Below are positions 28,201 to 34,769 of a stretch of DNA of 36,523 nucleotides, piece by piece. The position numbers were made by a program, and so were the translations under genes. Position 1 is the stretch's first letter; every line of letters starts with the position of its first letter. The stretch is from assembly GCF_902499125.1 (NCBI RefSeq), contig NZ_CABVPX010000052.1, forward strand, positions 1 to 36,523. Reading direction: 5' to 3'. This DNA is from Burkholderia arboris. Lineage in GTDB: Bacteria > Pseudomonadota > Gammaproteobacteria > Burkholderiales > Burkholderiaceae. The notes beneath the pieces were generated by a model. It was not told the DNA's origin and searched no databases. It was given only the letters and a program-made list of their open reading frames with translations.

Positions 28201-31200
28201 GCGTTCGGCAACGCCCCCACGTCGCTGCCCGGCAACCCCGTCTATCGGGCGCTGTACCGCGCGCAGGCCGAGCAGGCGCTGCGCGACGGCGCAGCCGGAC
28301 GAACCGGCGCGGCGCCGCGAACGATGCCGTCGATGATGATGTGGCCCATGCCGGACCCGTCGTCCTTCTTGCCGGCCACGCCCGCGCTCACGCCCGAGTC
28401 GCGCGCGGCCGACTGGCTCGACGCGCACGGCAAACGCGACCTGAAGCGGATCGACGGCACACAGCTGGCCGACATCCGCGACCTCGCGCAATACGCGGGC
28501 CCCAACGCACATGTGCTGATCGCGAAGCATGTCGACCGGCCGGCGGACGACGGCACGCATCCGCAGCCCGAGTTCGTCGCGAGCCTGAAGACCGACGCAC
28601 ACGGCCAGCCCGGCCAGGTCGAATCGGCCGATCCCGGCGGCGCGCCGTCACATGACGTACGCGACGCGGTATATCCGGGTACGCGTCCACGCAAGCGCAA
28701 CGGCAGCGAAACGCCGCATGAAACGCGTGCGAAATTCGACTTCTACCTGTCGCCGGTATCGCTCGACGAGCTGCGGCAATTCGGCGGCGCGGCGAAGGTC
28801 GAAGCCATCGACTCGAAGCGCGTCTGGCATGCGGACCCTTCGGGCGAAGCGCCCGCGCAAGCGGTCGTCGAGCAGATCGGCGAACTCGCCAACGCACCAC
28901 AATTCAAGCGGCCCAAGGCGGCCGCGAAGGCCGCGGACGACGGCGCGACGATCTTCGCGGTCGACAAGAAGACCGGCAAGGTGCTCGGTTACGCGGCGCC
29001 CACGCAGGGCGGCAGCGGCTGGACCTATCACGAGAAGACCTCGGTCGGCGACGCGTCGATCGGCGGGCAGGATCTCGGCACCGCATTCCGCCGCCGCGCA
29101 CGCGGCCTGCCCGACGGACGGCGCGGCGTCGTGTTCGTGCCGTCCTCGCTGCCGGAATCGGCGGTATCCCGATACGGCGGCTTCGAGCCTGCCGAGCGGG
29201 CGTTGCCGGTCGCCGAGCAGAAGCCGCCGCCGCTGAAGCTGAGCGATCGCGTGCAACGCCGGCTCGGCAGGATCCAGTCGGCCGGCAAGCCGCCTGCCGG
29301 GGCGACGCCGCTCGCGCATCGGTGGATCGCGCCGAACCTGCTGCCGAAATCGGCCGACGACGTGCACGACTTCAGCGGTGCGAACACGCTGCATCTGCGG
29401 CGCGTGATCGATCTCGGCCAGGTCGGGCCGGAATACTTCATCTACGTCTACGGCACGGAAGGCGCGCTGATCGACACGCTGCACCAGCCGGAAGGCATCC
29501 TCGCGACACGCGACGGCACGCTGCAGTGGTTCGACGATGCCGCGCATTTCAACGACACGGGCAAGCCCGGCGTCGATCTCGACAAGACGAAGATCGGCGG
29601 CGGTCCGGACGGCTCGAACCGGCATTTCGTGGTGACGCGGCTCGACCCGGCCGCATTCGACGCACGCACGAAACCGACACAGGTCGCCGCCTATCAGTTG
29701 AAACAGGACGAACTCGGCAAGCAGCTGCGGAAAGCCGCCGCCGAATCGTCCGCGCCGTTCGGCGAACTGGAGAGCCGCATCGCGGCCGAACTGGCGGCCG
29801 CGCAGAACCAGCAGGCCCGGCTGGCCAACGCCCCCGCGCCCGGCGCGTCGGCCGCCGGCTCGCCGGCGAAGCCGAAGAAGCCCGCTCGCGGCAAAAACAG
29901 GAAAAGCACCCGGAACGCGCCGGCGGTGCCGGCACCGGCCGCGTCGCCGGCGCGCGCCGCCGGCAAACCGTTCAGCATCAAGACCTATCAGCCCGGCCTG
30001 ACGAGCGCGACGATCGCCGAATGGACCCTCCGCTTCGGCAAGGCGAAAGTCGACAACTGGTTCCCCGAGCACGAGCGCGTCAAGGCGTTCGCGGGCCGCA
30101 CTGGCGAGCCGCTCGACCTCGGCACGACGCGCCAGGTCATGATGGCCGACAGCGTAATGATGAAGGCGCTCGGCATCCCGTTGCGGCTCGCGCGCGACGC
30201 GTCGAGCATGCCGTGGCGCGGCCCGCTGTCGCGGCCCGACCATGCAGCCAACGTGCTGTCCCGCCACGCGAAAAGCGCGATCACCTATCTGTCGGTCGCG
30301 CGGGCCGCGGACCGGCGTGCGCTGCAGGCCTACGCACGCGCGAAGGTCGAGATCCAGGATCGCATCGCGCTGATGGCGCGCGGCTTCACGCTGCGCGACA
30401 ACCCCGACGAGATGCTCGCGCTCGTAAAACGCTATGGCGGCGCCATGCCGGTCGTGTCGGTCGCGGTCGATCCGCATTCGCTGGCCGCCGCGCTCGGCAG
30501 GAAACACGACCCGGCATTCATCCGCCGCGTGCGCGAACTCGGCAAGCTCGACAACGCGAAGTTCGACGAGGCGAACGCGCGCATCGACATCGACGGCACG
30601 GGTCGCCAGCTCGAACTCGACGATCTCGACCACCTGTTCAAATGGCTCGACGCGGCGTCCGAAGGCGGCTTCGTGCTGCGCCTCGAAACCGCGCCGTCGC
30701 GCGCGCTCGTGTCGGCGGAAGACCAGCGCACGCTCGCGGGTACCAACGACGCGTATCACGACTACGTGCGCACATTCGACGCACTCGAAACGTGGGCACG
30801 CGGAAACACCGACGCAAACGCGCCGCACGTGATGGTGACGTTCCACGGCTGGGACGCCGTGCTCGAACCGGTGCCGGGCGACGGCCACCTGACGCTCGTC
30901 GAGGCCGTGCTCGACCGCAAGGAACTCGATTGGGTTCACCTCGGGTTGTCGTATGCGACGCACGGCTCGGACTTCGTCGCGAACCAGGACCTGACCGCCG
31001 CACTCGCCCGCACGCTCGTCGACTACAAGCTGCACGCGCCCGACAAGCTTGCGCGCCTGCACGGTGCCGACGCGCTCACGCGCGTGTTCGAACGGATCGG
31101 CACGCAAACGCTCGCGAACCAGCACCAGGTGCTGTTCGCCGAAGTCGAACGTGTTGGCCTCGCGAGCGGGATGACGCCCGACCAGCTCGCCGCGCTGCGC

Positions 31201-32967
31201 GCCGATCTGTACGAAGGCCATACGACCGCGCTGATGGATCGTGCACGGCAGGCGACGATCACCTATGCAAAGGATAACTACTGGAACAGTACGGCCCCGG
31301 CCAACCGGGCCGAACTCCGCGCACGCGATGCCGGCAACCGCTGGCTGGACCAGTACGCGCAGCCCGACACCGAACACAAGATCGAGGCACACGCGAACCC
31401 GGATGCATCGAGCACCGCTTTCTGGCGCGCGGTAGCAGCCGATCCGAAGCTCGCAATCGACGATACCAAGCCGGTCCTCGTGAACCGCGACATCGCCGCG
31501 CAGCCGAGCCACCAGCGTGGCGACCCGCAGCAAGCCGCGCTCGCGCAGCTCAACGCGCTGCGCGTTCACCGGCCGTCGTTCGGCAAGCGCGACTGGGCCT
31601 GGTCGCTCGGATTCGGCGGCACGGTCGCCGGGGCCAGCTCGCTCGTCGCGCTGAACGTGTTCAACGGCATGAACATGATGAGCTCGGATGCGCTGACTCA
31701 CGCGAACACCGCGCTCTTCGTCGGCGCACGCGCAGGCCGCGTATTCGGCGCGATGCACCAGGGCGCGGTGCAAAGCCTGCAGAGCGGCGACCCGCGCGCA
31801 GTGCACGACGTGCTCGACCGCCTGCAGCGCTCGCTCGCGCAGCAGCTGAACGCGCCGGTGCACGAATACAATCCGGCGCGGCTCCAGCAGCTCGACCTTT
31901 TGACGAACGAGACGCGCGTGAAGGCGAGCCACCTCGTCGAAATGCATCGCCAGGGGCTCATCGGCTTCGACGATGCGGCCGCGCAGATCAAGGACCTGTC
32001 GGCCGACCTGCTCGCGAACATGCAGGGCATGGTCGGCGGCACGTCGCTCACGCAGCTGCATCACGCCAATTCGCGCCGGCTGCTCGGCCTCGTCGGGCGC
32101 GGCAGCGCGATCGTCGGCTATTCGGGGACGATCGCCGTCGGCGTGCACGGGCTGATGACCACGCCAACCGTCGCCGGTGCGCTCACGACCGCGAGCGCGG
32201 CGCTCGCCGCAACGTACTCGGGCCTCGTCTATGCGGTCAGCGCGCATCGCGTGAACGCGGACAAGCGCAGTCGCGTCGTACGCCTGATCGATTCGACGTC
32301 GGATTTCGTCGGCGTCGCGAGCGGCATCGCCGGCACGATCGCGCAGTACGACAAGGGCCACTACACCCTCGCGGCGACGGCCGCGACGTCGACGGCGATG
32401 CTGCTTGGCGCGCGCCTGAACACCCATTTCCCTAACGCGACGCGCTGGGTCAAAAAGTACCCGACCGCGCTCATTCTCGTGCCGATCGGGATCTGGGGCT
32501 TCACGCAGTTGCAGAGCCTGTTCTTCGGCTCGCCTTCGGGCGGATCGGGATCGACGACCCACAAGCCGCAGCCCGCGCCCGCGTCGCCATCGCATCAGCC
32601 GCCGCAGCCCGGCGCCACGCCGACGGCCGGGCTCGCACCAGGCGGCACCGCCACGCAACCGCCCGGGACCGGCACGACCGGCAAGACGAACGGCGCGCCG
32701 GGCAGCACGACGCCCGCGCAGCCGTCCACGCCGCCGTCGCCGGCCGCCCAGCCGTACATCGTCGTGGCCGGGGATTCGCTGTGGGTGATCGCCGACGCAC
32801 ATCGCCAGTCACTGCTCGATGCGGCGCATGTGTCGCCCGACGACCAGAAGACGATGACGCGCGGGCAGCAGGATGCCCGCGCGCTGAACGAGATCCTGCA
32901 GCTGAACCCGGGCATGGCGTCGGCGCCGAACGTGCTGTACGCCGGGCAATCGATCAATGTCGGCTGA
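19270..32967 (+). CDS. Giant multidomain protein with three zincin modules and a terminal LysM domain
   Basis: One open frame encodes 4565 residues (roughly 480 kDa). From the N-terminus: an Ala/Gln/Asp-rich helical region (1-490) and its continuation (590-740), split by a Pro/Ser/Thr linker (492-585); a hydrophobic Gly/Ala-rich region (about 800-1110) resembling DUF4781; a low-complexity linker (1241-1397); three tandem modules (1397-2988) with zinc motifs H1718-EAK-H1722, H2313-EAG-H2317 and H2894-EIG-H2898, each with a Glu about 31 residues later; a GNAT-like segment (3226-3310); a basic linker (3534-3545); a region with possible TIM-barrel features (3570-4050); hydrophobic segments (4109-4135, 4279-4325, 4346-4385, 4399-4418); and LysM (4496-4565). 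There is no signal peptide at the start. The ribosome binding site GGGAG precedes the ATG. No partner or immunity gene is adjacent. A giant effector or envelope-associated protein is the best guess; the function is unknown. Confidence 0.9.
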   Translation: MLSIDGMGLGLNWQRFLSQTLNPDLAPKPPQNAGGTSNDGPTNGPANPVNPTTAPPIPVQADLGTDPSKPTNPEIASATALLQSMADQYRVAPPEITVDNDTTRAVQGVIQDAQTKYDNAQQALQGAQGVLRMANRDPDSTPDERKSALDNYTRAHDAADTAQRELGVTTDAGYRILYGEQAKADQYSSDPTNQNIEGPAQQQADAKFTALQKLFPDQTKANPNFVPQQGDCKTPAQVQAYDDWQSATSGAVTGQAKYWADVSNANLAYTQFQSYMADPAYKDAIDTGVGNLNDALAPLQLQIDLPDAPPGDANGNVDMNAVQANVAQAAKIANYSNAAYAASLDAQQVTTLQQKYDTDSACLIGSTPGAATDDKAALDRATTQANTSGGYMQMLGAQLTVDDLQAKYDSAKTASDDWHTANPRSLDPHPQVDADLAAASDALTQAKQKASLAHDGFVVAYGQTLAQQYDDAGAQIDAQLKPKVPFVLQNPTPTLSTNPPPPTTPSPSAGPSPSLSTSLPSAASTPGTSSPPAPSTTQTPSSSLSTSAPAASLSTSLPPTTLFTNPSFVLQPPGSNTSVPTTATGQTALDAKKLHVVAGALRAADGRLSNTFNDAAAKFQLASAQTQEGVLKGKLADIQKTYDDWYANNPTPVRMREVNGDEIPMRTPLRPNPYQDPLDKARNDLQQADANINKLQLLTEMSHQQVLLDQFDAGLAENLRNPQSQDDKDAYSKALDGFFRAHQGELSQSLLDQAGASTNKAATINFGKLTDNEQRNLIGTAIGLAPDVQPSPDSGSPAAPVNDDSVRYTDKDKLDTINKVRGEILKLGGGSGTQVNILPLIYSDKTAGMVTSALFKVTDSKGNVQYVDDTSANYDNVGDYLDNNQLASSGTLDLVTGYDDNGHAQFQQKSAHHDDWFDSALNTLTGGKVNLGMMGLGLLMEGAGVLLDATGVGAFAGGALNFAGAVMMDTAIGSSMAKSAIDIGSRWEHNQSINPFTDAGARGDWLNLVPMGAAGAAKFAGSEVFGKTITALTGSAKAARVTTAIVRGTSLVTGVGAAGESFVEAGVAFAHGNSEQGWEDIKSGVTNVALMGAGGVRDRMVNAAVRVTGRPLVARTAGGENISIDGQQLQKILNKNEPSQLAFGATRASLDGVDITVAKDGTLMAGDKVLTYDNMPVRVLDGLNNKDLNNLPHGESVMLGENGELTVVKLTGKTWTEGTKVDSVTATGDRLSFGSDGEINAPSKLVAKTPPPSRNNTRQPANDPAPPADNTPTTTAADEAAARATEAGNPATATVSAGARNAQRTSEAQAARDESQLETRSSDSHVAAQNRRSSDLRAADDPAVARAPGAPGAGALEEPASTAPRTPVRVIDLTDAEPASRPATLDPAGVSVPRGPSVEALDYGEHTLFIVRNGDDPAAMPEAAQPRAAGAPPADVAEPIIVVADAEDAHVAPELANRWQRPVFAAAPDALHADGTLRADAPLTRYLPAPDAPAAGGRVVGTNAQAPHADAAGIAEADPHAPNPDAPAARRAPPPANDDTVVVLATTRRNATDPETRAALPPQPPARAARALDGAFSAPNRILVLVRPAERSASEAANETNEASRPNRAGDARADDRTLPAAAHPETTEAPQDPSLAGPGLFTRLQMRFGGAPLPDAVHALAQQSDTLTQQLRMMSDAGWRVSLGKRGGGSRIDPKRRRVTIDGGLHDSGSITYTLAHEAKHAVEAIDGTLDSLDYSGRSRFTRKALEAEARAQINAFEARYEIDLAGGGDIASKTTLPDALQHEADRWGPSSDYAGTVERLADAFAGAPVSGRRGETYQTFYDGIWDKQKRQGGAPRRMPAPHATDAAGGGTHLPRTLEEQVQWSVAHAEAISPFAERGRSEPRQMTLRILDEHTSSGTEEPLTVIHGRTNAAGQLLDAHGRPAQHLDFSIANFLAGTSTSAGSGRALVLAADNGHAAAAWLTNTWQRPVYVPDGGAIRALDAAAGNPAVARAQVRFDRAPAWTRYAPSPRERIDYGELAADENGLHIAGDPSRRLDAQALIGPFLGAGIEKSVFELGKRNAIGLYDVDPGRPRDSQLAHHYDALGTERNGLDLLRRYGLRTLTIDGPFSVGNRIAILYHPLAELSSRAVSLGALPERVTHESMRQLAAIRAIVERDGLEFDFQGVFDAHGEFYFSDPSAISRSDNRGAIESTLEEIDSVIEPLERGIDDGSIALAHPAIGESLPDGAFVQKPSLIARIRMWFGGAPLPDAAYALAGQSSLLAGQMRLLKSDGWQVVLGRAGRGSRTDVDRRRIVIDGGLRSNGTLVYTLAHEAGHATDVSNNRLGLDTSSPDAFVRSTLLAEARAQANAFAVRKQILESTGVDIAEHAVLPDAIAREADHVMPGDAAGLARLADAFGNAPVSGRDGERYSTFYGRAWDRQQQPGNASLHMPAPHTTESSGGSGGARLPRTLDEQVQWSHAHADRASPFPRRWFGGGAPKLTFSRNGPVSYANGEPLTLVHAQTDAAGGLLDAHGRPATPVDYSIDHRHALGPAQAGTPVVLEGGDARAAHGAWLANIWQRTIYVPDSGTVRAIGESRTDGTHRMQFGGPGTWTRYTPSPRERIDAGALAVDGNGLHVAGDPSRRVDPADLLGPFLGAGTAKAVFELGKRNAIGLFDAGGDKARTMLAHEMRGLDQLRQLGMRTVTVDGPFTYLGRMAVMYSPLAELGSIDVMNGILPKRVMRESMQQLVAMREIAARHGLSFDFEGLFDAQGRFYFSDPSVLIRHPDPAANRTPAMIDAVIDPLQRGIASGRVELAHPAISESLPDGAFVQKPSLITRIRMWFGGAPLPDAAYALAGQSSLLADQMRLLNPGRWEIVQGRAGAGSKVDAEQRRIVIDGGLRHAGTIVYVLAHEIGHAVDVATNRLDLDTSSPDAYVQSTLLAEARAQANAFAVRKQILESTGVDIAEHAVLPDAIAREADHVMPGDAAGLARLADAFGNAPTSLPGNPVYRALYRAQAEQALRDGAAGRTGAAPRTMPSMMMWPMPDPSSFLPATPALTPESRAADWLDAHGKRDLKRIDGTQLADIRDLAQYAGPNAHVLIAKHVDRPADDGTHPQPEFVASLKTDAHGQPGQVESADPGGAPSHDVRDAVYPGTRPRKRNGSETPHETRAKFDFYLSPVSLDELRQFGGAAKVEAIDSKRVWHADPSGEAPAQAVVEQIGELANAPQFKRPKAAAKAADDGATIFAVDKKTGKVLGYAAPTQGGSGWTYHEKTSVGDASIGGQDLGTAFRRRARGLPDGRRGVVFVPSSLPESAVSRYGGFEPAERALPVAEQKPPPLKLSDRVQRRLGRIQSAGKPPAGATPLAHRWIAPNLLPKSADDVHDFSGANTLHLRRVIDLGQVGPEYFIYVYGTEGALIDTLHQPEGILATRDGTLQWFDDAAHFNDTGKPGVDLDKTKIGGGPDGSNRHFVVTRLDPAAFDARTKPTQVAAYQLKQDELGKQLRKAAAESSAPFGELESRIAAELAAAQNQQARLANAPAPGASAAGSPAKPKKPARGKNRKSTRNAPAVPAPAASPARAAGKPFSIKTYQPGLTSATIAEWTLRFGKAKVDNWFPEHERVKAFAGRTGEPLDLGTTRQVMMADSVMMKALGIPLRLARDASSMPWRGPLSRPDHAANVLSRHAKSAITYLSVARAADRRALQAYARAKVEIQDRIALMARGFTLRDNPDEMLALVKRYGGAMPVVSVAVDPHSLAAALGRKHDPAFIRRVRELGKLDNAKFDEANARIDIDGTGRQLELDDLDHLFKWLDAASEGGFVLRLETAPSRALVSAEDQRTLAGTNDAYHDYVRTFDALETWARGNTDANAPHVMVTFHGWDAVLEPVPGDGHLTLVEAVLDRKELDWVHLGLSYATHGSDFVANQDLTAALARTLVDYKLHAPDKLARLHGADALTRVFERIGTQTLANQHQVLFAEVERVGLASGMTPDQLAALRADLYEGHTTALMDRARQATITYAKDNYWNSTAPANRAELRARDAGNRWLDQYAQPDTEHKIEAHANPDASSTAFWRAVAADPKLAIDDTKPVLVNRDIAAQPSHQRGDPQQAALAQLNALRVHRPSFGKRDWAWSLGFGGTVAGASSLVALNVFNGMNMMSSDALTHANTALFVGARAGRVFGAMHQGAVQSLQSGDPRAVHDVLDRLQRSLAQQLNAPVHEYNPARLQQLDLLTNETRVKASHLVEMHRQGLIGFDDAAAQIKDLSADLLANMQGMVGGTSLTQLHHANSRRLLGLVGRGSAIVGYSGTIAVGVHGLMTTPTVAGALTTASAALAATYSGLVYAVSAHRVNADKRSRVVRLIDSTSDFVGVASGIAGTIAQYDKGHYTLAATAATSTAMLLGARLNTHFPNATRWVKKYPTALILVPIGIWGFTQLQSLFFGSPSGGSGSTTHKPQPAPASPSHQPPQPGATPTAGLAPGGTATQPPGTGTTGKTNGAPGSTTPAQPSTPPSPAAQPYIVVAGDSLWVIADAHRQSLLDAAHVSPDDQKTMTRGQQDARALNEILQLNPGMASAPNVLYAGQSINVG
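20755..21024 (+). repeat. Pro/Ser/Thr-rich low-complexity segment in the giant gene
   Basis: Residues about 496-585 are almost only Pro, Ser, Thr and Ala, with repeated SLSTSLP and SLSTSAP units. It reads as a flexible spacer between two helical blocks that share a DDW motif. Confidence 0.8.
23458..24831 (+). repeat. Giant-protein module 1 (decayed kinase-like part plus zincin)
   Basis: Residues 1397-1854. It contains a NRWQRPVF strand motif at W1459, a long low-complexity stretch in place of the kinase-like domain seen in modules 2 and 3 (only DGAFSAPNRILVLVRPAE near residues 1570-1590 remains), and a complete zincin-like domain (FGGAPLPDA, then H1718-EAK-H1722 and E1750). It is clearly diverged from the other two modules. 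Confidence 0.8.
24832..26613 (+). repeat. Giant-protein module 2 (kinase-like plus zincin)
   Basis: Residues 1855-2448. It starts with LPRTLEEQVQWS, then NTWQRPVYVPDGG (W1967), a kinase-like domain with a glycine-loop motif GPFLGAGIEKSVFELG (2044-2059) and DFQGVFDAHGEFYFSDP (2163-2179), then the zincin with H2313-EAG-H2317 and E2344. It is closely related to module 3. Confidence 0.85.
25921..26468 (+). repeat. Direct DNA repeat, copy A (zincin of module 2)
   Basis: This stretch repeats at 27664-28211 with a constant offset of 1743 bases and no net indel. Identical runs include 80 bases (26389-26468) and about 57 bases around 26010-26066. The protein differs mainly in the 2290-2325 region around the zinc motif. 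Confidence 0.9.
26614..28233 (+). repeat. Giant-protein module 3 (kinase-like plus zincin)
   Basis: Residues 2449-2988. Same order as module 2: LPRTLDEQVQWS, NIWQRTIYVPDSG (W2560), glycine loop GAGTAKAVFELG from G2638, DFEGLFDAQGRFYFSDP (2745-2761), zincin H2894-EIG-H2898 with E2925. The end differs from module 2 after NAP and runs into unrelated sequence. Confidence 0.85.
27664..28211 (+). repeat. Direct DNA repeat, copy B (zincin of module 3)
   Basis: Second copy of the repeat at 25921-26468, offset 1743 bases (581 codons). The run 28132-28211 is identical to 26389-26468. This level of DNA identity within one gene suggests recent duplication or gene conversion. Confidence 0.9.
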
Positions 32968-32988
32968 AGCGCGGCCGGTCGTCCGCGG

Positions 32989-33630
32989 TCAGCCGGCCCA
33001 CGCGGACGCCCGGATCACGCTGCAGAAGTTGCCGGCATGGAAATGCGGATCCTTGTCCGCGAGCACGTCGGCCTTCACGTTGCCGAACGTCGTGCCGGGC
33101 TTGTGCCTGATTCCGTCGTAGAACGCCTGGATGATGTCCTCCTTGAAATGCGGCGTGCGCGGATGCGCACGCACGACCGCTTCGCGCTCGACCTCGCTGT
33201 ATTCCGGATACGTCAGGCCCAGGACGTCCATCTCGACACCCGCCGTGACCAGCGCAACGACCGGATGCATGTGTTGCGGAATGCCGGGCGTGGTGTGCAG
33301 CGCGATGGAGGTCCACACGACATCGATGTCCTGTTGCGAAATCCCCTTGTCCTTCAGGAAATCGCGGGCGGCGTTGGCGCCGTCTACTTCGAAGCGCTCG
33401 CATGCGCTGCTGTGGCGGTGAGTGAGCCCCATGTCATGGAACATGCAGCCGCAGTAGAGCAGCTCGGGATCGTACGTGAGCCCGCGCCGCTGGCCCGCCA
33501 GCGCCGCGAAATAGAACACGCGGCTCGAGTGGTGGAACAGCAGCTCGGACTCGGTATCGCGCACGAGCTCGGTAATCTCGCGCGTCAGCCGCGTATCGGG
33601 AAGGGTGATGCCGGCAACGTTCACAGTCAT
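32989..33630 (-). CDS. HD-domain hydrolase, cyanamide hydratase-like family
   Basis: The 213-residue protein has the HD metal-binding set: H34 with R37 (HHSSRV), H65-D66 (FHDMGL), and later histidines in SIALHTTPGIP. The pattern is that of the small HD proteins related to cyanamide hydratase (Ddi2/TIGR03401-like) more than of cyclic-nucleotide phosphodiesterases. It should be a metal-dependent hydrolase or hydratase acting on a small molecule, with an unknown substrate. The ATG at 33630 has a GGAGG ribosome binding site. It is transcribed divergently from the GlxA-type regulator gene, which may control it. Its end converges on the giant gene, 21 bases apart. Confidence 0.82.
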   Translation of the reverse strand: MTVNVAGITLPDTRLTREITELVRDTESELLFHHSSRVFYFAALAGQRRGLTYDPELLYCGCMFHDMGLTHRHSSACERFEVDGANAARDFLKDKGISQQDIDVVWTSIALHTTPGIPQHMHPVVALVTAGVEMDVLGLTYPEYSEVEREAVVRAHPRTPHFKEDIIQAFYDGIRHKPGTTFGNVKADVLADKDPHFHAGNFCSVIRASAWAG

Positions 33631-33803
33631 GATCGACCTCCATTGAAGACACCCTCGATTCTCCGGAGTCCGATAACTGTCTCCAATAGACGTGTTACGC
33701 CAGATCCTGCCATTTCGCGCGACGGACGGACACGGTGCCTGCGCGCCGAAAGGCGCAGCCCTATACTGCTACGCATCACGTTCGACACAACACGCAACCG
33801 ATC

Positions 33804-34769
33804 ATGCCGAAGGTCGTGGGGATTTTCGCCGTTCCGGGCGTCCAGCTGCTCGACGTCTCCGCGCCGCTCGACGTGTTCGCGCAGGCGAACGCCGAATGCG
33901 GCAAGCCGTTCTATGCGCTGCGGATCATCGCGTGCGGGCCCGGTCCGATCCGCAGTTCGTCCGGCGCACGATTGCTGCCCGACTGGATCGCGCCCGACAT
34001 CCCGGAGCGCATCGACACGCTGCTGGTCGCCGGCGCGCCGAACGCCGGCCAGGTCACGCTGCGTACCGACGTCCTCGCGTGGCTGCGCTCGGCGGCCGTG
34101 CAAAGCCGGCGCTACGGCTCGATCTGCACCGGCGCATTCGTCCTCGCGGCCACCGGCCTGCTGAAAGGGCGCCACCTGACCACGCACTGGGCCGCCGCCG
34201 ACGCGCTCGCCGAAGCCTATCCGTCGCTCGTCGTCGACGCCGACGCGCTGTATGTGCGCGACGGCAAGCTGCGCACCGGCGCCGGCGTCACGGCCGGGCT
34301 CGATCTCGCGCTCGCGCTGGTCGAGGAAGATCTCGGCCGCGAGATCGCGCGGCGCGTCGCCGCGCAACTGGTGATGTTCTTCAAGCGCCCGGGCGGGCAA
34401 CTCCAGTTCAGCCGCAAGGGCGAGGCGCGCCCCGCCGGGCGGTCGGTGCTGCAGGAAGTCCAGCGCTGGATCGCCGCGCATCCGGAACGCGAGCATTCGG
34501 TCGCCGCGCTGGCGAAGCATGCGGGCATGAGCCCGCGCCACTTCGCGCGGCTGTTCCGCGCGGAAGTCGGCATGACGCCGGCCGCGTGGGTCGAGGCGAC
34601 CCGCATCTCGGCCGCCCGCCAGTTGCTCGAAAACGGTCACGACACGCCGAAGCAGGTCGCCGCGAAATGCGGCTTTGCCAACGTCGACACGCTCAGGCGG
34701 TCGTTCACCCGGCACGTCGGGATCACGCCGGCGGAATACCGGAAGCGGCAAGCCGTCCTGGCTGCGTGA
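33804..34769 (+). CDS. GlxA-type transcriptional regulator (DJ-1/PfpI plus AraC HTH)
   Basis: The 321-residue regulator joins an N-terminal DJ-1/PfpI-like domain (1-190, with GVQLLDVSAPLDVF and the nucleophile-elbow-like SICTGAFVLA) to a C-terminal AraC-type DNA-binding domain (about 215-315, with MSPRHFARLF and GFANVDTLRRSF). Proteins of this type activate or repress catabolic genes in response to small molecules. The ATG at 33804 fits the family start; the upstream extension in the same frame is not typical. The divergent HD-hydrolase gene is the most likely target, across a shared 173-base intergenic region. Confidence 0.9.
   Translation: MPKVVGIFAVPGVQLLDVSAPLDVFAQANAECGKPFYALRIIACGPGPIRSSSGARLLPDWIAPDIPERIDTLLVAGAPNAGQVTLRTDVLAWLRSAAVQSRRYGSICTGAFVLAATGLLKGRHLTTHWAAADALAEAYPSLVVDADALYVRDGKLRTGAGVTAGLDLALALVEEDLGREIARRVAAQLVMFFKRPGGQLQFSRKGEARPAGRSVLQEVQRWIAAHPEREHSVAALAKHAGMSPRHFARLFRAEVGMTPAAWVEATRISAARQLLENGHDTPKQVAAKCGFANVDTLRRSFTRHVGITPAEYRKRQAVLAA

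Noticed and set aside
20896..32802. Long minus-strand frames opposite the giant gene
   Set aside because: They are Arg/Gly/Val-rich mirror frames with no motifs or ribosome binding sites, whereas the plus frame has recognisable domains throughout.
32968..33630. The gene after the giant gene as an immunity gene
   Set aside because: It is on the opposite strand, convergent, and encodes a recognisable HD hydrolase with its own regulator.
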